A stretch of DNA of 64,000 bases from Solibacillus cecembensis (GTDB lineage: Bacteria; Bacillota; Bacilli; Bacillales_A; Planococcaceae), in contig NZ_LMBZ01000005.1 of the NCBI RefSeq assembly GCF_001439635.1, positions 124,436-188,435 on the forward strand, given 5' to 3'. Under the pieces are notes generated by a model. The model was not told where the DNA came from. It worked only from the letters and a program-made list of their open reading frames with translations, and made no database searches. The position numbers and the translations under genes were made by a program. Of the stretch, positions 44,701 to 53,549 are shown in pieces. Numbering within the stretch: the first letter of the stretch is position 1; each line of letters opens with the position of its first letter.

Positions 44701-46143
44701 GTTTTGATATATATCATTAAGCTCAGTTTCACTAGGATAATTTAATAACTTACTTGCCTCTTCAATCAAGCTTACTCCTATTTTATCAATTAATAAATTA
44801 TATTTATTTTCTAATTCAGCATTACGCAAAGTAGACTCATGTAAACTTTGATGGGTCATAGCTAATTCAATAGATTGTGATTGTTTTTCCTCTTTAACAT
44901 TATTTATCTCGCTTAATAAAGACATTACTACTTTATCTTCAATACTTAGATCAAGTATGTCTAAAAAATATACGATATTTTTTGATAATAAAGTATTTTG
45001 AGCTAATAAATTATTACATGCACTTACAAAATAATCGCACCATTTTTTTTCTGTAGTTTTATATTCAAGGGTATAATTCTCTAAATAAGAGTACTCTTTT
45101 TTTAATAATTGGGTACTTCTATTTTCTAATACCCACTTTCTTAAATAGTACTTTTTTGCATCACGATCTAAAATAATAATTTCTTGAAGAACGTTTTCAT
45201 ATGTAGCTGTATTAACGTTTCTGCCTGAGAAATTTGAATTGGCAAGATGCTCTACATTATCTTGTGAAACAAACCCTTTAATTCCATCATACCCCAACAA
45301 TAGAATGGGCTTATTTTGTGCCATTGCTTCTAATACAACACGTCCCATACCGCAAACGAAGTATGAAGTGTTAATATAATCACTAACCTTTGCAGAATAA
45401 CCTGCTAAACTAATGCTAGTATCGCTTTTCACGAGCTCTTGAATCTCATTATAAGAGTCACCATCACCTACAATTACAAGCGATTTTCCATTCCCTAAAT
45501 CTGTTTTAATGAAATCCCTATAAAATTCAACGAACTTTAGAATACCCTCTACTTTATCTTTATCTAATCTTGAAATTAACGTAATAGTGTTGCTAACATT
45601 AACAACTTCATTTAATTCATTTTTCACAGGAATCACATTTGGTAAAACTGTAATATTTAAATCACGATTATATCTATTCATTAATTCTTTTACTTCATTT
45701 GATACTGAATAAACTTTATGCGCAGAAGGTAATATTACATCAAAAATTAAATTTAAATATATATCTCCATATATTGCACTGAAATTTAATGGACCATGCG
45801 CTGTAAAGGAATATGGTATATCTAATTCATTGGCAACCGCAGCAACTACTATCGCTGACACATGTGGATGAATTTGAATATAACTTATTCTATTATTTAA
45901 AATAAATTCTTTCAATTGTTGATATTGAATTAAAATATTTCTACCAGTTGTATTTGTAAATTCTTCAATTAACAAGCTCGCAGTCAAATATTCATTAATT
46001 AGAGAGAGATTTGAACCTTTAGAAGTTGCAAAGTAAATCTCCCCTCCCATTTCGTTTATCACTTCACATTGTGTAAGTATATGAGTTTCTAGTCCACCCA
46101 TAGAAAAATGTTCGGCAACAATCAATATGTTTTTTTCAACCAT
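41764..46143 (-). CDS. Three-module glycosyltransferase (GT4 - coiled coil - GT - GT4)
   Basis: A 1,459-residue cytoplasmic protein. Module 1 (about 1-370) is GT4: GGLETHILTQCEVI, TLISRLDKDKVEGI, GRVVLEAMAQNKPILL. A coiled coil follows (about 410-550), with LQLNEHQIFQLNEQ repeats. Module 2 (about 640-1000) resembles the adjacent 407-residue GT. Module 3 (about 1035-1400) is GT4: GGAERYLIDLNEV, SYPRRLYGARGLYMVL, SLVPTLHSEGTSLSCLEAM, NDFNGILIEPN. The last 60 residues are a short unassigned tail. It probably makes three linkages or a repeating chain before export by the ABC transporter encoded just upstream. No single frame break is visible, so it is not a mis-joined set of genes. Confidence 0.9.
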   Translation of the reverse strand: MVEKNILIVAEHFSMGGLETHILTQCEVINEMGGEIYFATSKGSNLSLINEYLTASLLIEEFTNTTGRNILIQYQQLKEFILNNRISYIQIHPHVSAIVVAAVANELDIPYSFTAHGPLNFSAIYGDIYLNLIFDVILPSAHKVYSVSNEVKELMNRYNRDLNITVLPNVIPVKNELNEVVNVSNTITLISRLDKDKVEGILKFVEFYRDFIKTDLGNGKSLVIVGDGDSYNEIQELVKSDTSISLAGYSAKVSDYINTSYFVCGMGRVVLEAMAQNKPILLLGYDGIKGFVSQDNVEHLANSNFSGRNVNTATYENVLQEIIILDRDAKKYYLRKWVLENRSTQLLKKEYSYLENYTLEYKTTEKKWCDYFVSACNNLLAQNTLLSKNIVYFLDILDLSIEDKVVMSLLSEINNVKEEKQSQSIELAMTHQSLHESTLRNAELENKYNLLIDKIGVSLIEEASKLLNYPSETELNDIYQNLNLKEQQTIQLNEKLQLNEHQIFQLNEQLQLNEHLFTNLSQRMYELHGSKYFKLVNLLKRTNLHLVKGNTNEKKEFLKWVYKKVTKKNYVTTNKVEHPLDQLLTIIEKKNNYLIPTPTAPIIETENNFESMYNQQYTYYKDYLNQPNDDYAKGIKEILKNRKFKGIVIYPKAVHWEPMQRPQQFLRELAKKGYLCFFCAPYNGEFSIKEYEENLFIINNDAALLSVLKNKYCIVLCTWQGQKAFIDHLPQKLLWYDLLDQLEFFADTDEKTIEAHYKTLEQADIVTYSADKLYKYVSKRSDAIVLPNASNLADFIHAKDSDKQGTVLQGIKNRKVIGYFGAIEEWFEVDFINQLAERNKDWLFVIIGHIGANITFKKLENIRLVGKVEYSKLVDYASAFDVGIVPFKINDLTDCVSPVKYFEYRALGLPVVTTGIHEMLKFTDDYGIYVANTVEEFENSIQEALMLDKNKLKQVSEDFAIQHQWKSRIELVEKKLLESINNLKAYANYMVDDHVSVMTGTFLGLDGENFYSGGAERYLIDLNEVANSLGKNMIIYQYGTFPWTRKFKNIEVRSLARGTEKITELSVENVKNYNKVYFEEENGVSLLNIYSAFFESWPSVASPSIGISHGIAWDSPQNNGLSALTFWEQNRRIIESASIVDKMVSVDTNTANWFQTIDFNLGNTIEYVPNYVDTNIFKPVKKESDRIVISYPRRLYGARGLYMVLDIIDEILTKFPNVDFHFIGKGFEEDTKHVEKKISKWKDRIKWYSLDPSEMHKAYEAADISLVPTLHSEGTSLSCLEAMSTGNAVISTRIGGLTDLIINDFNGILIEPNNSALKKAIEELLTNPEKLEFIRRNGIQVSKTFSKRQWSEKWSAIIKDFIEITRLEKDIKMNNTIHFYVDDEKDLDRIINRIKTYLFEGHNIMVFMKKIINKEKYSFGRLQFLPFSEDIFDEGDYLIASNKISESMKNYKYQMNEFI

Positions 46144-46178
46144 TAATAACTCACACTTCCCATAAATTATTTACATTC

Positions 46179-47462
46179 TTATTTCATCTCATTTATTTCT
46201 ATATGACTATCTAAATTAGCTATACCAGTTCCACTAACCGGAAGCTCTTCAACTTTAAACAATAAAAAATCAGATAATTTATCAAAATAAATCATATCAT
46301 TTTTTCCATCTTGTTTCGCAATGGCTACAGAAATATGGTATGTTCCTGCAACTAATATTAAATCCTGCTTAAATGAAATTGAATACTTTTTATCCTTTAT
46401 AAAATCCAATTCCATATTGTGATAAAAAGTACTTGTTCCATAAACCTCAATGCCTTGTGTAGTCCTAATTCTGAGTCCAACTAACACCTTTGGTGCATCA
46501 ATAGAGGAATGTATTGCTAATTTAATAGTACTTGTCGAGCCTGTATTAAAAACATATGATTCTTCAAATTCATTATACATAGTAACGCCTTCAATAAAGA
46601 CATCTTTCTCATTTTGAAAACTTTGTGTCGTTACTTCACCACTAATATCACTTACTACATTTTCTTCAATTTTTTCTTTTCCGATTTTGTTCAAGGTTTG
46701 ATAATGTGCATTTTCTTGGGAGTATAAAAGCATATGATATTTATCAATTATTTCTTTTGGTTCACCTTCAGCAATCAAGTTAGAGTTATCTAACAGGTAG
46801 GCATAATCACATAGCTGTTCAACTACTCTCATAGAATGTGATACAAATAATATAGTACATCCTTTTTCTTTTAAATCTTCTAAATAGTTATAACATTTCC
46901 TTTGAAACTTCTCGTCCCCCACAGATAGAGCCTCATCAATAATCATTATATCAGGGTCAACAAAAGCAGCTACTGAAAATGCCAACCTTACAAACATTCC
47001 ACTTGAATAAGTTTTGACAGGACGTTCAATAAAATCCCCGATTTCTGAAAACTCCAATATTTCATCGAATTTTTCATCAATTTCCTTTTTACTCAATCCT
47101 AAAATTGCACCATTTAAATAAACATTTTCGCGACCTGAAAATTCTGGGTTAAACCCTGCTCCAAGCTCTAACAATGCCGAAATCCTACCATTTACGGTAA
47201 CTTGCCCTTGAGTCGGATTCAATGTACCTGTAATAATCTGTAGTAAAGTGCTTTTTCCTGAACCATTTCTACCGACAATACCTATTGTCGAACCTTTTGG
47301 TATCTCTATACTAATATTATTTAAAGCTCTGAAATTATTAACTTTATTTTCGTAAAAGCTTGGTGCAAAATTATATAAAATTTTATCCATTGGCTTTTTA
47401 TACATTTTATATTCTTTTGTAATATTATCGACTTTTATAGCAACATCTTGTTTATATGACAT
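46179..47462 (-). CDS. ABC polysaccharide exporter, ATP-binding subunit (Wzt/TagH type)
   Basis: A 427-residue subunit. The N-terminal ABC domain (about 1-240) has Walker A (GRNGSGKST), signature (YSSGMF) and Walker B (IMIIDEALSVGDE). The C-terminal domain (about 285-427) is beta-rich, like the Wzt carbohydrate-binding domain that recognises the finished chain end. The ATG at 47462 has GAGGG 7 nt upstream; a TTG at 47468 is worse. It overlaps the permease gene by 11 nt. Confidence 0.93.
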   Translation of the reverse strand: MSYKQDVAIKVDNITKEYKMYKKPMDKILYNFAPSFYENKVNNFRALNNISIEIPKGSTIGIVGRNGSGKSTLLQIITGTLNPTQGQVTVNGRISALLELGAGFNPEFSGRENVYLNGAILGLSKKEIDEKFDEILEFSEIGDFIERPVKTYSSGMFVRLAFSVAAFVDPDIMIIDEALSVGDEKFQRKCYNYLEDLKEKGCTILFVSHSMRVVEQLCDYAYLLDNSNLIAEGEPKEIIDKYHMLLYSQENAHYQTLNKIGKEKIEENVVSDISGEVTTQSFQNEKDVFIEGVTMYNEFEESYVFNTGSTSTIKLAIHSSIDAPKVLVGLRIRTTQGIEVYGTSTFYHNMELDFIKDKKYSISFKQDLILVAGTYHISVAIAKQDGKNDMIYFDKLSDFLLFKVEELPVSGTGIANLDSHIEINEMK

Positions 47463-48246
47463 CAGCAAACCCTCGTTTCAACTTCCGGAATAATAAAACA
47501 CTCAGTAGCATAAAAATATATCCCCCGAATGTGAAAAGTAAAAAAGAAACAATGTTCGGTGGTTCCCCTGAGAATATAGCATTTCTAAAACCCTCTATCA
47601 CGTAGGTTAATGGATTTAAGTTCATTATAGGATGCATAAATTCTGGTACAAGAGAAATTGGATAGAATATAGGAGTTATATAAAATAGAACGTTCAATAA
47701 AACACCTACCGTATAAGTTAAATCTCGGATATAGACTCCAATCGATGCCACTATATAAGCAAATCCTAATGAAAATAAACTTATAGGAAGCAAATACACT
47801 AAAGACAATAGTAGCCATGTAAAATTCCAATTAGGAACAAATATTAGAATCCCAACAATTAGTACTACTATACTAAATAATGCATTTATTAATGATGATA
47901 ACAATGTAGTAAACGGAAGAATGTCTAATGGAAAAATAACTCTTTTTACATAATTTACATTAGATAGAATAATGGTAGTTGATTTACTTATAGTTTCATT
48001 AAATATGTTATAAATAATTAATCCAGAAAAGATAATCATTGCAAATTCAAATTTATTATCACTTTGCTCGATTCCCCATCTAGCATTAAAAACTACAGAA
48101 AATACAAAAGTATATACTGCTAACATTAATAACGGTGTAATGAATGACCAAAAGACCCCTAAAAATGAACCTTTATATTTCATTTCAAATTCTCTTTTAG
48201 TTAACTGTTTTATTAGATTTCGATTTTGTTTTATTAAGTTTAGCAA
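47452..48246 (-). CDS. ABC-2 polysaccharide exporter permease (Wzm/TagG type)
   Basis: A 264-residue membrane subunit with six hydrophobic segments and the family start LTKREFEMKYKGSFLGVFWSFITPL, plus LNPLTYVIEGFRNAIF. With the ATPase it forms the exporter for polyprenyl-linked polysaccharide or teichoic-type polymer across the membrane. Confidence 0.93.
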   Translation of the reverse strand: MLNLIKQNRNLIKQLTKREFEMKYKGSFLGVFWSFITPLLMLAVYTFVFSVVFNARWGIEQSDNKFEFAMIIFSGLIIYNIFNETISKSTTIILSNVNYVKRVIFPLDILPFTTLLSSLINALFSIVVLIVGILIFVPNWNFTWLLLSLVYLLPISLFSLGFAYIVASIGVYIRDLTYTVGVLLNVLFYITPIFYPISLVPEFMHPIMNLNPLTYVIEGFRNAIFSGEPPNIVSFLLFTFGGYIFMLLSVLLFRKLKRGFADVI

Positions 48247-48329
48247 ATTGTTTTACACTCTCTTTCTCTATATACAATAATAATGATTTCTCCTACTATC
48301 AATAAATAATAAAAGATTAGTAGCTAAAT

Positions 48330-50168
48330 TTAACTTTTTCTATTAGTTACTAACACCTCTACTGTATTATAAGACTCTGAATCACTTAGAATATCTTTTA
48401 AAATTATCTCTAAGTCCCCAGTGCTATGATTTAAGTAACCTTTTAATTTCACATCAATATTCTCTATATATTGATGGTTATTGAACGCATTTATTTTTTT
48501 ATGCACTTTACTATACATCTCTTCAAATTCGTAAAACAGTTCTTCATGAAGTTTTTCTCCTTCACGAATACCTGTATAAATAATTTTAATTTCTTCTTCT
48601 GAGAAACCAGATAAATTAATTAGTTGCTTAGCTAAATCAGTAATTTTCACCGGTTGTCCCATATCTAAGACAAACGTTTCTCCACCTTTTGAAAAACTGG
48701 CTGCTTGAATTACTAATTGAGCGGCTTCCGGTATTGTCATGAAATACCTTGTCATTTCAGGATGAGTAACTGTAATAGGTTCTCCATTTTTAATTTGCTG
48801 CTTAAAAAGTGGTACTACGCTTCCACTACTCCCTAAAACATTTCCAAAACGTACAGATGAATATTTTGTAGTGCTTTCATTATTTTTTTCATTTACGATT
48901 AACTCTGCTATTCTTTTTGACATCCCCATTATATTTGAAGGGTTTACAGCTTTATCCGTCGAAATTAATACAAAGCTACTTACACTTTCTTTATCTGCCG
49001 CATCAATTATATTTTTTGTACCCAAAATATTTGTTGCTACTGCAGAATGAATGTTTTTTTCCATAAGGGGCACATGTTTGTAAGCAGCTGCATGGAATAT
49101 AACATTTGGTTTATGTTTTTCCATCATTACATAAACACGTTCACGATTTTCTACACTTAAAATTTCTATTTCAAATCGGATACTACCTTTTACTTGCTGC
49201 AATTCGTGCAAAATTTGATAAATTTGAAACTCGCTATGATCTAACAAAACCAAAGTACTAGGCTCATACTTTATAATTTGTCTACATAGCTCGGAGCCAA
49301 TTGACCCTCCTGCACCAGTTACTAATATTTTTTTTCCTTTTATTTTTAATGAAATAGAATCATTATCTAATTCAACTGGTTCGCGTCCTAATAAATCTTC
49401 TATAGATACGTCTCTAATTTTACTAAACTGTAAATCTCCTGTAGCAAATTCTAAATACGGCGGTAGAATTTGAACATTATCTGTAAATCGTTTCGCCTGG
49501 GCAATTAGTTTTCCTAAGGCTTCCCCTTGTAATGATGGAATGGCGATAATAATATGGTTTATCCGATAATGCTCAATTACACTATCCATTTCCTGAATCC
49601 CACCTACTATAGGAACACCACTAATTTCTAAGTTTTTAAGATTCGGATTATCATCTAGAAATACTACTGGATTTAATATAGTACCCGATGTTTGTAATTG
49701 ATTTACAATGGATAGACCTGTATTCCCTGCACCTAATATTAATGTCCTTCTTTTTACATTGCTACTATTCACAACTTTTTTCTCTTTTGTTAACTGCCAA
49801 TATCTCCATGTTAAACGCACTCCGCAAAGAAGAACAATGTGAAGTATTAGTGTTAAAAACAAGGCTCTTTCATATAAATCTTGAAATAATACAATCTGCA
49901 TTATCGCTGTAACAATTACAGACAGTGTAATAACTTGGCATAAAGCAATTATTTCATCTATACTAGCGTACCGCCATACTCGCTTATATAGATGAAATTT
50001 ATAGGAAAGAAAGTGGTGGCTTATTAGTAATACTAATGAACTAACGAACATAAATAAATTAAATTGTGCATTAAAGGGATTCAAAAATACATGAGATAAG
50101 TAAATGGAAAACAATACTATAATAGAGTCTATAGTTATTAAAGAAATTAATCTAAATTTATACCCCAC
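48330..50168 (-). CDS. Membrane nucleotide-sugar 4,6-dehydratase (PglF/WbpM/CapD type)
   Basis: A 612-residue enzyme. Four N-terminal membrane helices (about 1-115) are followed by a first Rossmann fold (ILGAGNTGLSIVNQL) and the catalytic SDR domain (about 285-580: LVTGAGGSIGSELCRQI, HAAAYKHVPLME, STDKAVNPSNIMGMSKR). In this family the usual Tyr is a Met, as here. It converts UDP-GlcNAc to a 4-keto-6-deoxy sugar, a precursor of modified amino sugars. No aminotransferase or acetyltransferase of that path is in the window. Confidence 0.92.
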   Translation of the reverse strand: MGYKFRLISLITIDSIIVLFSIYLSHVFLNPFNAQFNLFMFVSSLVLLISHHFLSYKFHLYKRVWRYASIDEIIALCQVITLSVIVTAIMQIVLFQDLYERALFLTLILHIVLLCGVRLTWRYWQLTKEKKVVNSSNVKRRTLILGAGNTGLSIVNQLQTSGTILNPVVFLDDNPNLKNLEISGVPIVGGIQEMDSVIEHYRINHIIIAIPSLQGEALGKLIAQAKRFTDNVQILPPYLEFATGDLQFSKIRDVSIEDLLGREPVELDNDSISLKIKGKKILVTGAGGSIGSELCRQIIKYEPSTLVLLDHSEFQIYQILHELQQVKGSIRFEIEILSVENRERVYVMMEKHKPNVIFHAAAYKHVPLMEKNIHSAVATNILGTKNIIDAADKESVSSFVLISTDKAVNPSNIMGMSKRIAELIVNEKNNESTTKYSSVRFGNVLGSSGSVVPLFKQQIKNGEPITVTHPEMTRYFMTIPEAAQLVIQAASFSKGGETFVLDMGQPVKITDLAKQLINLSGFSEEEIKIIYTGIREGEKLHEELFYEFEEMYSKVHKKINAFNNHQYIENIDVKLKGYLNHSTGDLEIILKDILSDSESYNTVEVLVTNRKS

Positions 50169-50325
50169 AATATACTTGCCTCTTTCTATTATTTATATAC
50201 CAATAAGGTCCTATTAGTATTTTTCTACGTAAATGTGTTTTTCGAGTTTAACTTATATAATCAATCAAATATATTTCCCGCTGATTGATTTTGACTTTTC
50301 TATGGGATTATTTAAAAATCTTTCG

Positions 50326-51891
50326 TTAGTTCATCTTTGGCTTCGTATTTAAAGCAATAGCTAATAACATCCCTGCAATAACCCACATCGGTGCAGATAT
50401 ACCAGGTAAACTATCATTAAATACGGCCTGTATTAAATACGCTCCCCAAGCAATTCCTAAGATCCATACTACCGCGCTATTATTTTTAATTGCTGTTTTT
50501 AATGGATTAAATATTGAGAACAATATTAAAGCTACAACACTAAGTAAGCCAATAATACCTGTCCCATATAACCAGCCTACATACATATTATGTGGTTTAT
50601 CAGTTATAACGTTCTCATCAAATAATCCCGCACGTGCATCAATATTATAATGAGGGAAATTGTATACGAGTGTATCTAGTCCATTCCCGACTATCGGACG
50701 TTCTTTCACTATATCAATTGTTTTATCCCAAATATACATACGACCCGACCCTGCTGCTGTAGCTCTCCCCGGTAACACTGGTAATTCAAACTTCTCTGCA
50801 GCGTAGGCCTTCTTCGTCATCCAGTCAAACTGCATATCAGATTTAATACTTGTTGCTTCAATAGGCTCTTCCTTCAAATAAGGATTCGATTTCACTACAA
50901 AACCAATCGACTCTGTCCAAACTTGTGCATTTTTACTTGCTAGTACATGAAGTACTGGAGCGCTCGCAATTAAAAATACCGCAATCAATGCAAAGCTCTG
51001 CACCTTCTTCTCAGATCTAAACGCTACAAATAAAATGACAACCATCATAACACTAAAAGTTAAAAATCCACTTGTTGAAAGGGACATAAGCATAACCGCA
51101 GCAGATACAACAGCAGTCACTAAATATCCTACCGCACGCACAATATGTTTCTCTAAAATTGCCGCTGTCAAGTACATCACGACCATAATCGCAAACATAC
51201 CACTCATATAGTTCCACTGGTTTAATGTACCAACCAACGTAGATCCTTCCGAAATACTTGCCCCTTCAGGAAGTGCACTTGATACTAATTTTTGCATCCA
51301 ACCATATTGAAGTAAATCCTTACCATAAAAGTTCATCGTAATAATAAATAAGTTAATGAAAACAAATGGCATCATCGTATACATTACATACTTAATAACA
51401 TTTTTCGGATATTCAATATTCATAGCAATAAACATTAATGCTAAATAACATAACCAACTAATCGCACCATCTGAACGGTTATATTGACCGTTTAATGCGA
51501 TTGTAATATTTGGTGAGAACACTGTTGAAAGAATGATTGCAAATGCGAATAATCCAATTGCATAGTTAATCGGAGTTTTACGAATTTGACCATTCATGAA
51601 AAAAACTTTAGCCAGTAACATCACACCTGCAATGACTGTAATAATGATTACAAATAATGATTTATAATGTGTAAATAAATCACCCTTAGTACCAGACGAT
51701 AGTGTATCAATATTAGAAATTAGCGGACTCACCACTTGCTCTACATTCGCAAGTACGATTAGAGGCATTACACCTATTAATAATAGTAATAAGCGGAAAA
51801 TCCATTTGTCTACACTTGCACGGGACTGCGCGTTTTCCTTTTCGTCACTCATCTTGCCTGATTTATTCAGTTCTTGGTAAAATGAAGTCAT
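50326..51891 (-). CDS. O-antigen ligase-like (Wzy/WaaL fold) membrane protein
   Basis: A 521-residue polytopic protein with about eleven helices and a large outer loop at about 330-435 containing GRATAAGSGRMYIWDKTIDIV, KERPIVGNGLDTLVYNF and NVITDKPHNMYVGWLYGTG, the Wzy_C-type signature in which the His is important. The family ligates or polymerises lipid-linked glycans outside the membrane. Presence in a Gram-positive locus with an ABC exporter suggests attachment of the glycan to the wall polymer or protein rather than to lipid A. An N-terminal basic stretch of about 25 residues precedes the first helix. Confidence 0.88.
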   Translation of the reverse strand: MTSFYQELNKSGKMSDEKENAQSRASVDKWIFRLLLLLIGVMPLIVLANVEQVVSPLISNIDTLSSGTKGDLFTHYKSLFVIIITVIAGVMLLAKVFFMNGQIRKTPINYAIGLFAFAIILSTVFSPNITIALNGQYNRSDGAISWLCYLALMFIAMNIEYPKNVIKYVMYTMMPFVFINLFIITMNFYGKDLLQYGWMQKLVSSALPEGASISEGSTLVGTLNQWNYMSGMFAIMVVMYLTAAILEKHIVRAVGYLVTAVVSAAVMLMSLSTSGFLTFSVMMVVILFVAFRSEKKVQSFALIAVFLIASAPVLHVLASKNAQVWTESIGFVVKSNPYLKEEPIEATSIKSDMQFDWMTKKAYAAEKFELPVLPGRATAAGSGRMYIWDKTIDIVKERPIVGNGLDTLVYNFPHYNIDARAGLFDENVITDKPHNMYVGWLYGTGIIGLLSVVALILFSIFNPLKTAIKNNSAVVWILGIAWGAYLIQAVFNDSLPGISAPMWVIAGMLLAIALNTKPKMN

Positions 51892-51908
51892 TATTCTATA
51901 TCCCTACC

Positions 51909-52406
51909 TTATTGTATAGTTTCGATCTGTGCTAGTAACTCAGCGACACGATTTTGATATTCCGGAAATTCCTCAGGAGCCCATGCTGATTCTTGGCAGC
52001 GTACTAATACCGTTTTAGCATCCTCATATCGCTCAGCTGAGACTAATACTTCCCCAAACTGTAGCATAAACATGGCATCTTCTACTTTGTATGGATTAAT
52101 GTCCAATGTTTTTTGGAACAAAATCGCCGATCTTTCATATTCCCCAACATTTGCCGTAACAAGTCCACCTAAATAATTCGCAGCCTCTGATTTTGGTTGG
52201 GCCTTTAATAATTCGTTTATAAAAGTTAAGGCATCAGAATAATTTCCTTCGCTATAAAACTGTGCGGCTTGCTGATAAAGTACGTCCTCCGTTGTAAATT
52301 GCGTATCTTGCCCTTTAGCAAGTACTTTCGCTGATACAAGCCCAACTATTATAAATAGTATTGCTCCCAGCAATATGTATTTTCTAGTAGATTCTTTTAA
52401 GTTCAT
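51909..52406 (-). CDS. Membrane-anchored TPR protein
   Basis: A 165-residue protein with one N-terminal helix (ILLGAILFIIVGLVSAKVLA) and about three TPR-type helical repeats (LYQQAAQFYSEGNYSDALTFINE; YLGGLVTANVGEYERSAILFQ; MLQFGEVLVSAERYEDAKTVL). It lies 17 nt upstream of the O-antigen-ligase-like gene, suggesting that it acts with that enzyme as a partner or chain-length factor. Function is inferred only from context. Confidence 0.8.
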   Translation of the reverse strand: MNLKESTRKYILLGAILFIIVGLVSAKVLAKGQDTQFTTEDVLYQQAAQFYSEGNYSDALTFINELLKAQPKSEAANYLGGLVTANVGEYERSAILFQKTLDINPYKVEDAMFMLQFGEVLVSAERYEDAKTVLVRCQESAWAPEEFPEYQNRVAELLAQIETIQ

Positions 52407-52830
52407 GTACGTTTCATTCCTTTAATATGACGTTAATATGACGTTAATAAATGACCTTTTCTATTATACACTATTTTGAGAGTTTTTCGTCATGATTTGT
52501 CGAACTGATGTGAAATTGCAATTATTAGGATTTTGCTTTAGTGACTCCATTCATATTAGTAAGATACATAGTAACTCCTAGAAACATTGATTTAACAACA
52601 TTCAAGCATTTTCTATTTCCCAGGTAATCTTTTAGCAGACAAATACTACTATGGTGGAGTTACTTTTTAATGGGTGGAGTGGTTATAATTTATCTTGGGT
52701 AGTAGCTCGCACTTCCATCCAAATGTGTAGTAACTTTTAGCAGTAAAATAGAAAGATCCCCCTAGATTCAGAGTGCTCCTCGCCAAGTTTCTTTTATTGA
52801 ATCGACCATTAATTGCTACGCATTTTAAGA
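52407..52830. other. Intergenic region ahead of the polysaccharide locus
   Basis: 424 nt. It contains a TATAAT -10 on the minus strand (52468-52463, in GTGTATAATAG), probably the promoter of the TPR/ligase transcript, and a short tandem repeat TAATATGACGT twice plus a partial third copy (52423-52450). A 9-bp inverted repeat AGTAACTCC (52570-52578) / GGAGTTACT (52656-52664) is also present. No gene is supported. Confidence 0.45.
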
Positions 52831-53403
52831 CTAATGCGCAATGATTTCCCATGTAACAGTATCATCATCCCTTACCCAGTAAGCTAATAACTCAACTAAT
52901 TTCCCTTTAGCCAAATCTAGTTTATTATCATCTAAAAAATGTGTGACTTCATCTGCATAAAAGTATTTTTCTCTAATAAAAGCAACATAGCATTTTGTTA
53001 CATCTTCTTTATAAAGATGAGAATAATGCAATACCTTTTCTACATCCTTTTCAAAAACTTCATCCGTAGCCCCACTGCCCTTGTATTTCATTTCTACAAT
53101 GGCTATAATGCTTTTTACTGCATCTCCTAAATAACCTTCCTCTGCTTTGACAGGGTCAATTTTAACAACTACTAAATCCACTCTTTGCTTCAGTTCTGGA
53201 ATATAAAACTCTGTAAAAATTGCGAGATTGTTTTGTTCTAAAAAACGGTTACTTAAAATTCTACGGAGATGATAATAGAAAGCATTTTTCAACGTGTCTT
53301 CTTTTAATAAAAAGGATTTTTGATAATCTGAACTAATTTCATTCAGCCAAATTTCTTCAATAGTGTTATGTACTAATTCTAAATTACTTTTAATTATTGT
53401 CAT
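52831..53403 (-). CDS. Hypothetical protein with PD-(D/E)XK nuclease-like core
   Basis: I do not recognise a named family. The 190-residue protein has an alpha/beta core with RLRRILSNRFL-type helix, LAIFTEFYIPELKQRVDLVVVK and, after an insert, IIAIVEMKYKGSG. A Glu, then Asp in RVDLVV, then E-x-K in VEMKYK match the order of PD-(D/E)XK catalytic residues. It could be a restriction-like or repair nuclease, or a degenerate fold. The ATG at 53403 has GGGAAGG 9 nt upstream; ATG 53439 and TTG 53511 are also in frame, but the last overlaps the queT terminator. Confidence 0.6.
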   Translation of the reverse strand: MTIIKSNLELVHNTIEEIWLNEISSDYQKSFLLKEDTLKNAFYYHLRRILSNRFLEQNNLAIFTEFYIPELKQRVDLVVVKIDPVKAEEGYLGDAVKSIIAIVEMKYKGSGATDEVFEKDVEKVLHYSHLYKEDVTKCYVAFIREKYFYADEVTHFLDDNKLDLAKGKLVELLAYWVRDDDTVTWEIIAH

Positions 53404-53518
53404 TGGTGAATACCTTCCCTTCAGTAAAATATGATTCGACATGAATTGCGTAATCCCTTTTAGTTCTCCCTGTATCAGAAGCGCAAACTCCTTCTCCCTC
53501 AAAATCCACAAAACAAAA

Positions 53519-53542
53519 ACGCACTCCCAAAAGCAAGTGCGC
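53519..53542 (-). terminator. Terminator of queT
   Basis: CGCACT (53520-53525) and AGTGCG (53536-53541) with a 10-nt loop, followed on the minus strand by TTTTTGTTTTG. Confidence 0.7.
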
Positions 53543-53549
53543 CCTTAAT

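Noticed and set aside
41764..46143. Splitting the 1,459-residue gene into three glycosyltransferase genes
   Set aside because: There is no internal stop, start with ribosome site or frame change between the modules.
52570..52664. A possible small transposable element (MITE) bounded by AGTAACTCC/GGAGTTACT
   Set aside because: The 9-bp ends are short, no target duplication was seen and no other copy was noticed in the window.
52667..52852. A 61-codon minus-strand frame overlapping the PD-(D/E)XK-like gene
   Set aside because: It has no ribosome binding site, unusual composition and no domain-like pattern, and it overlaps the real gene's end.
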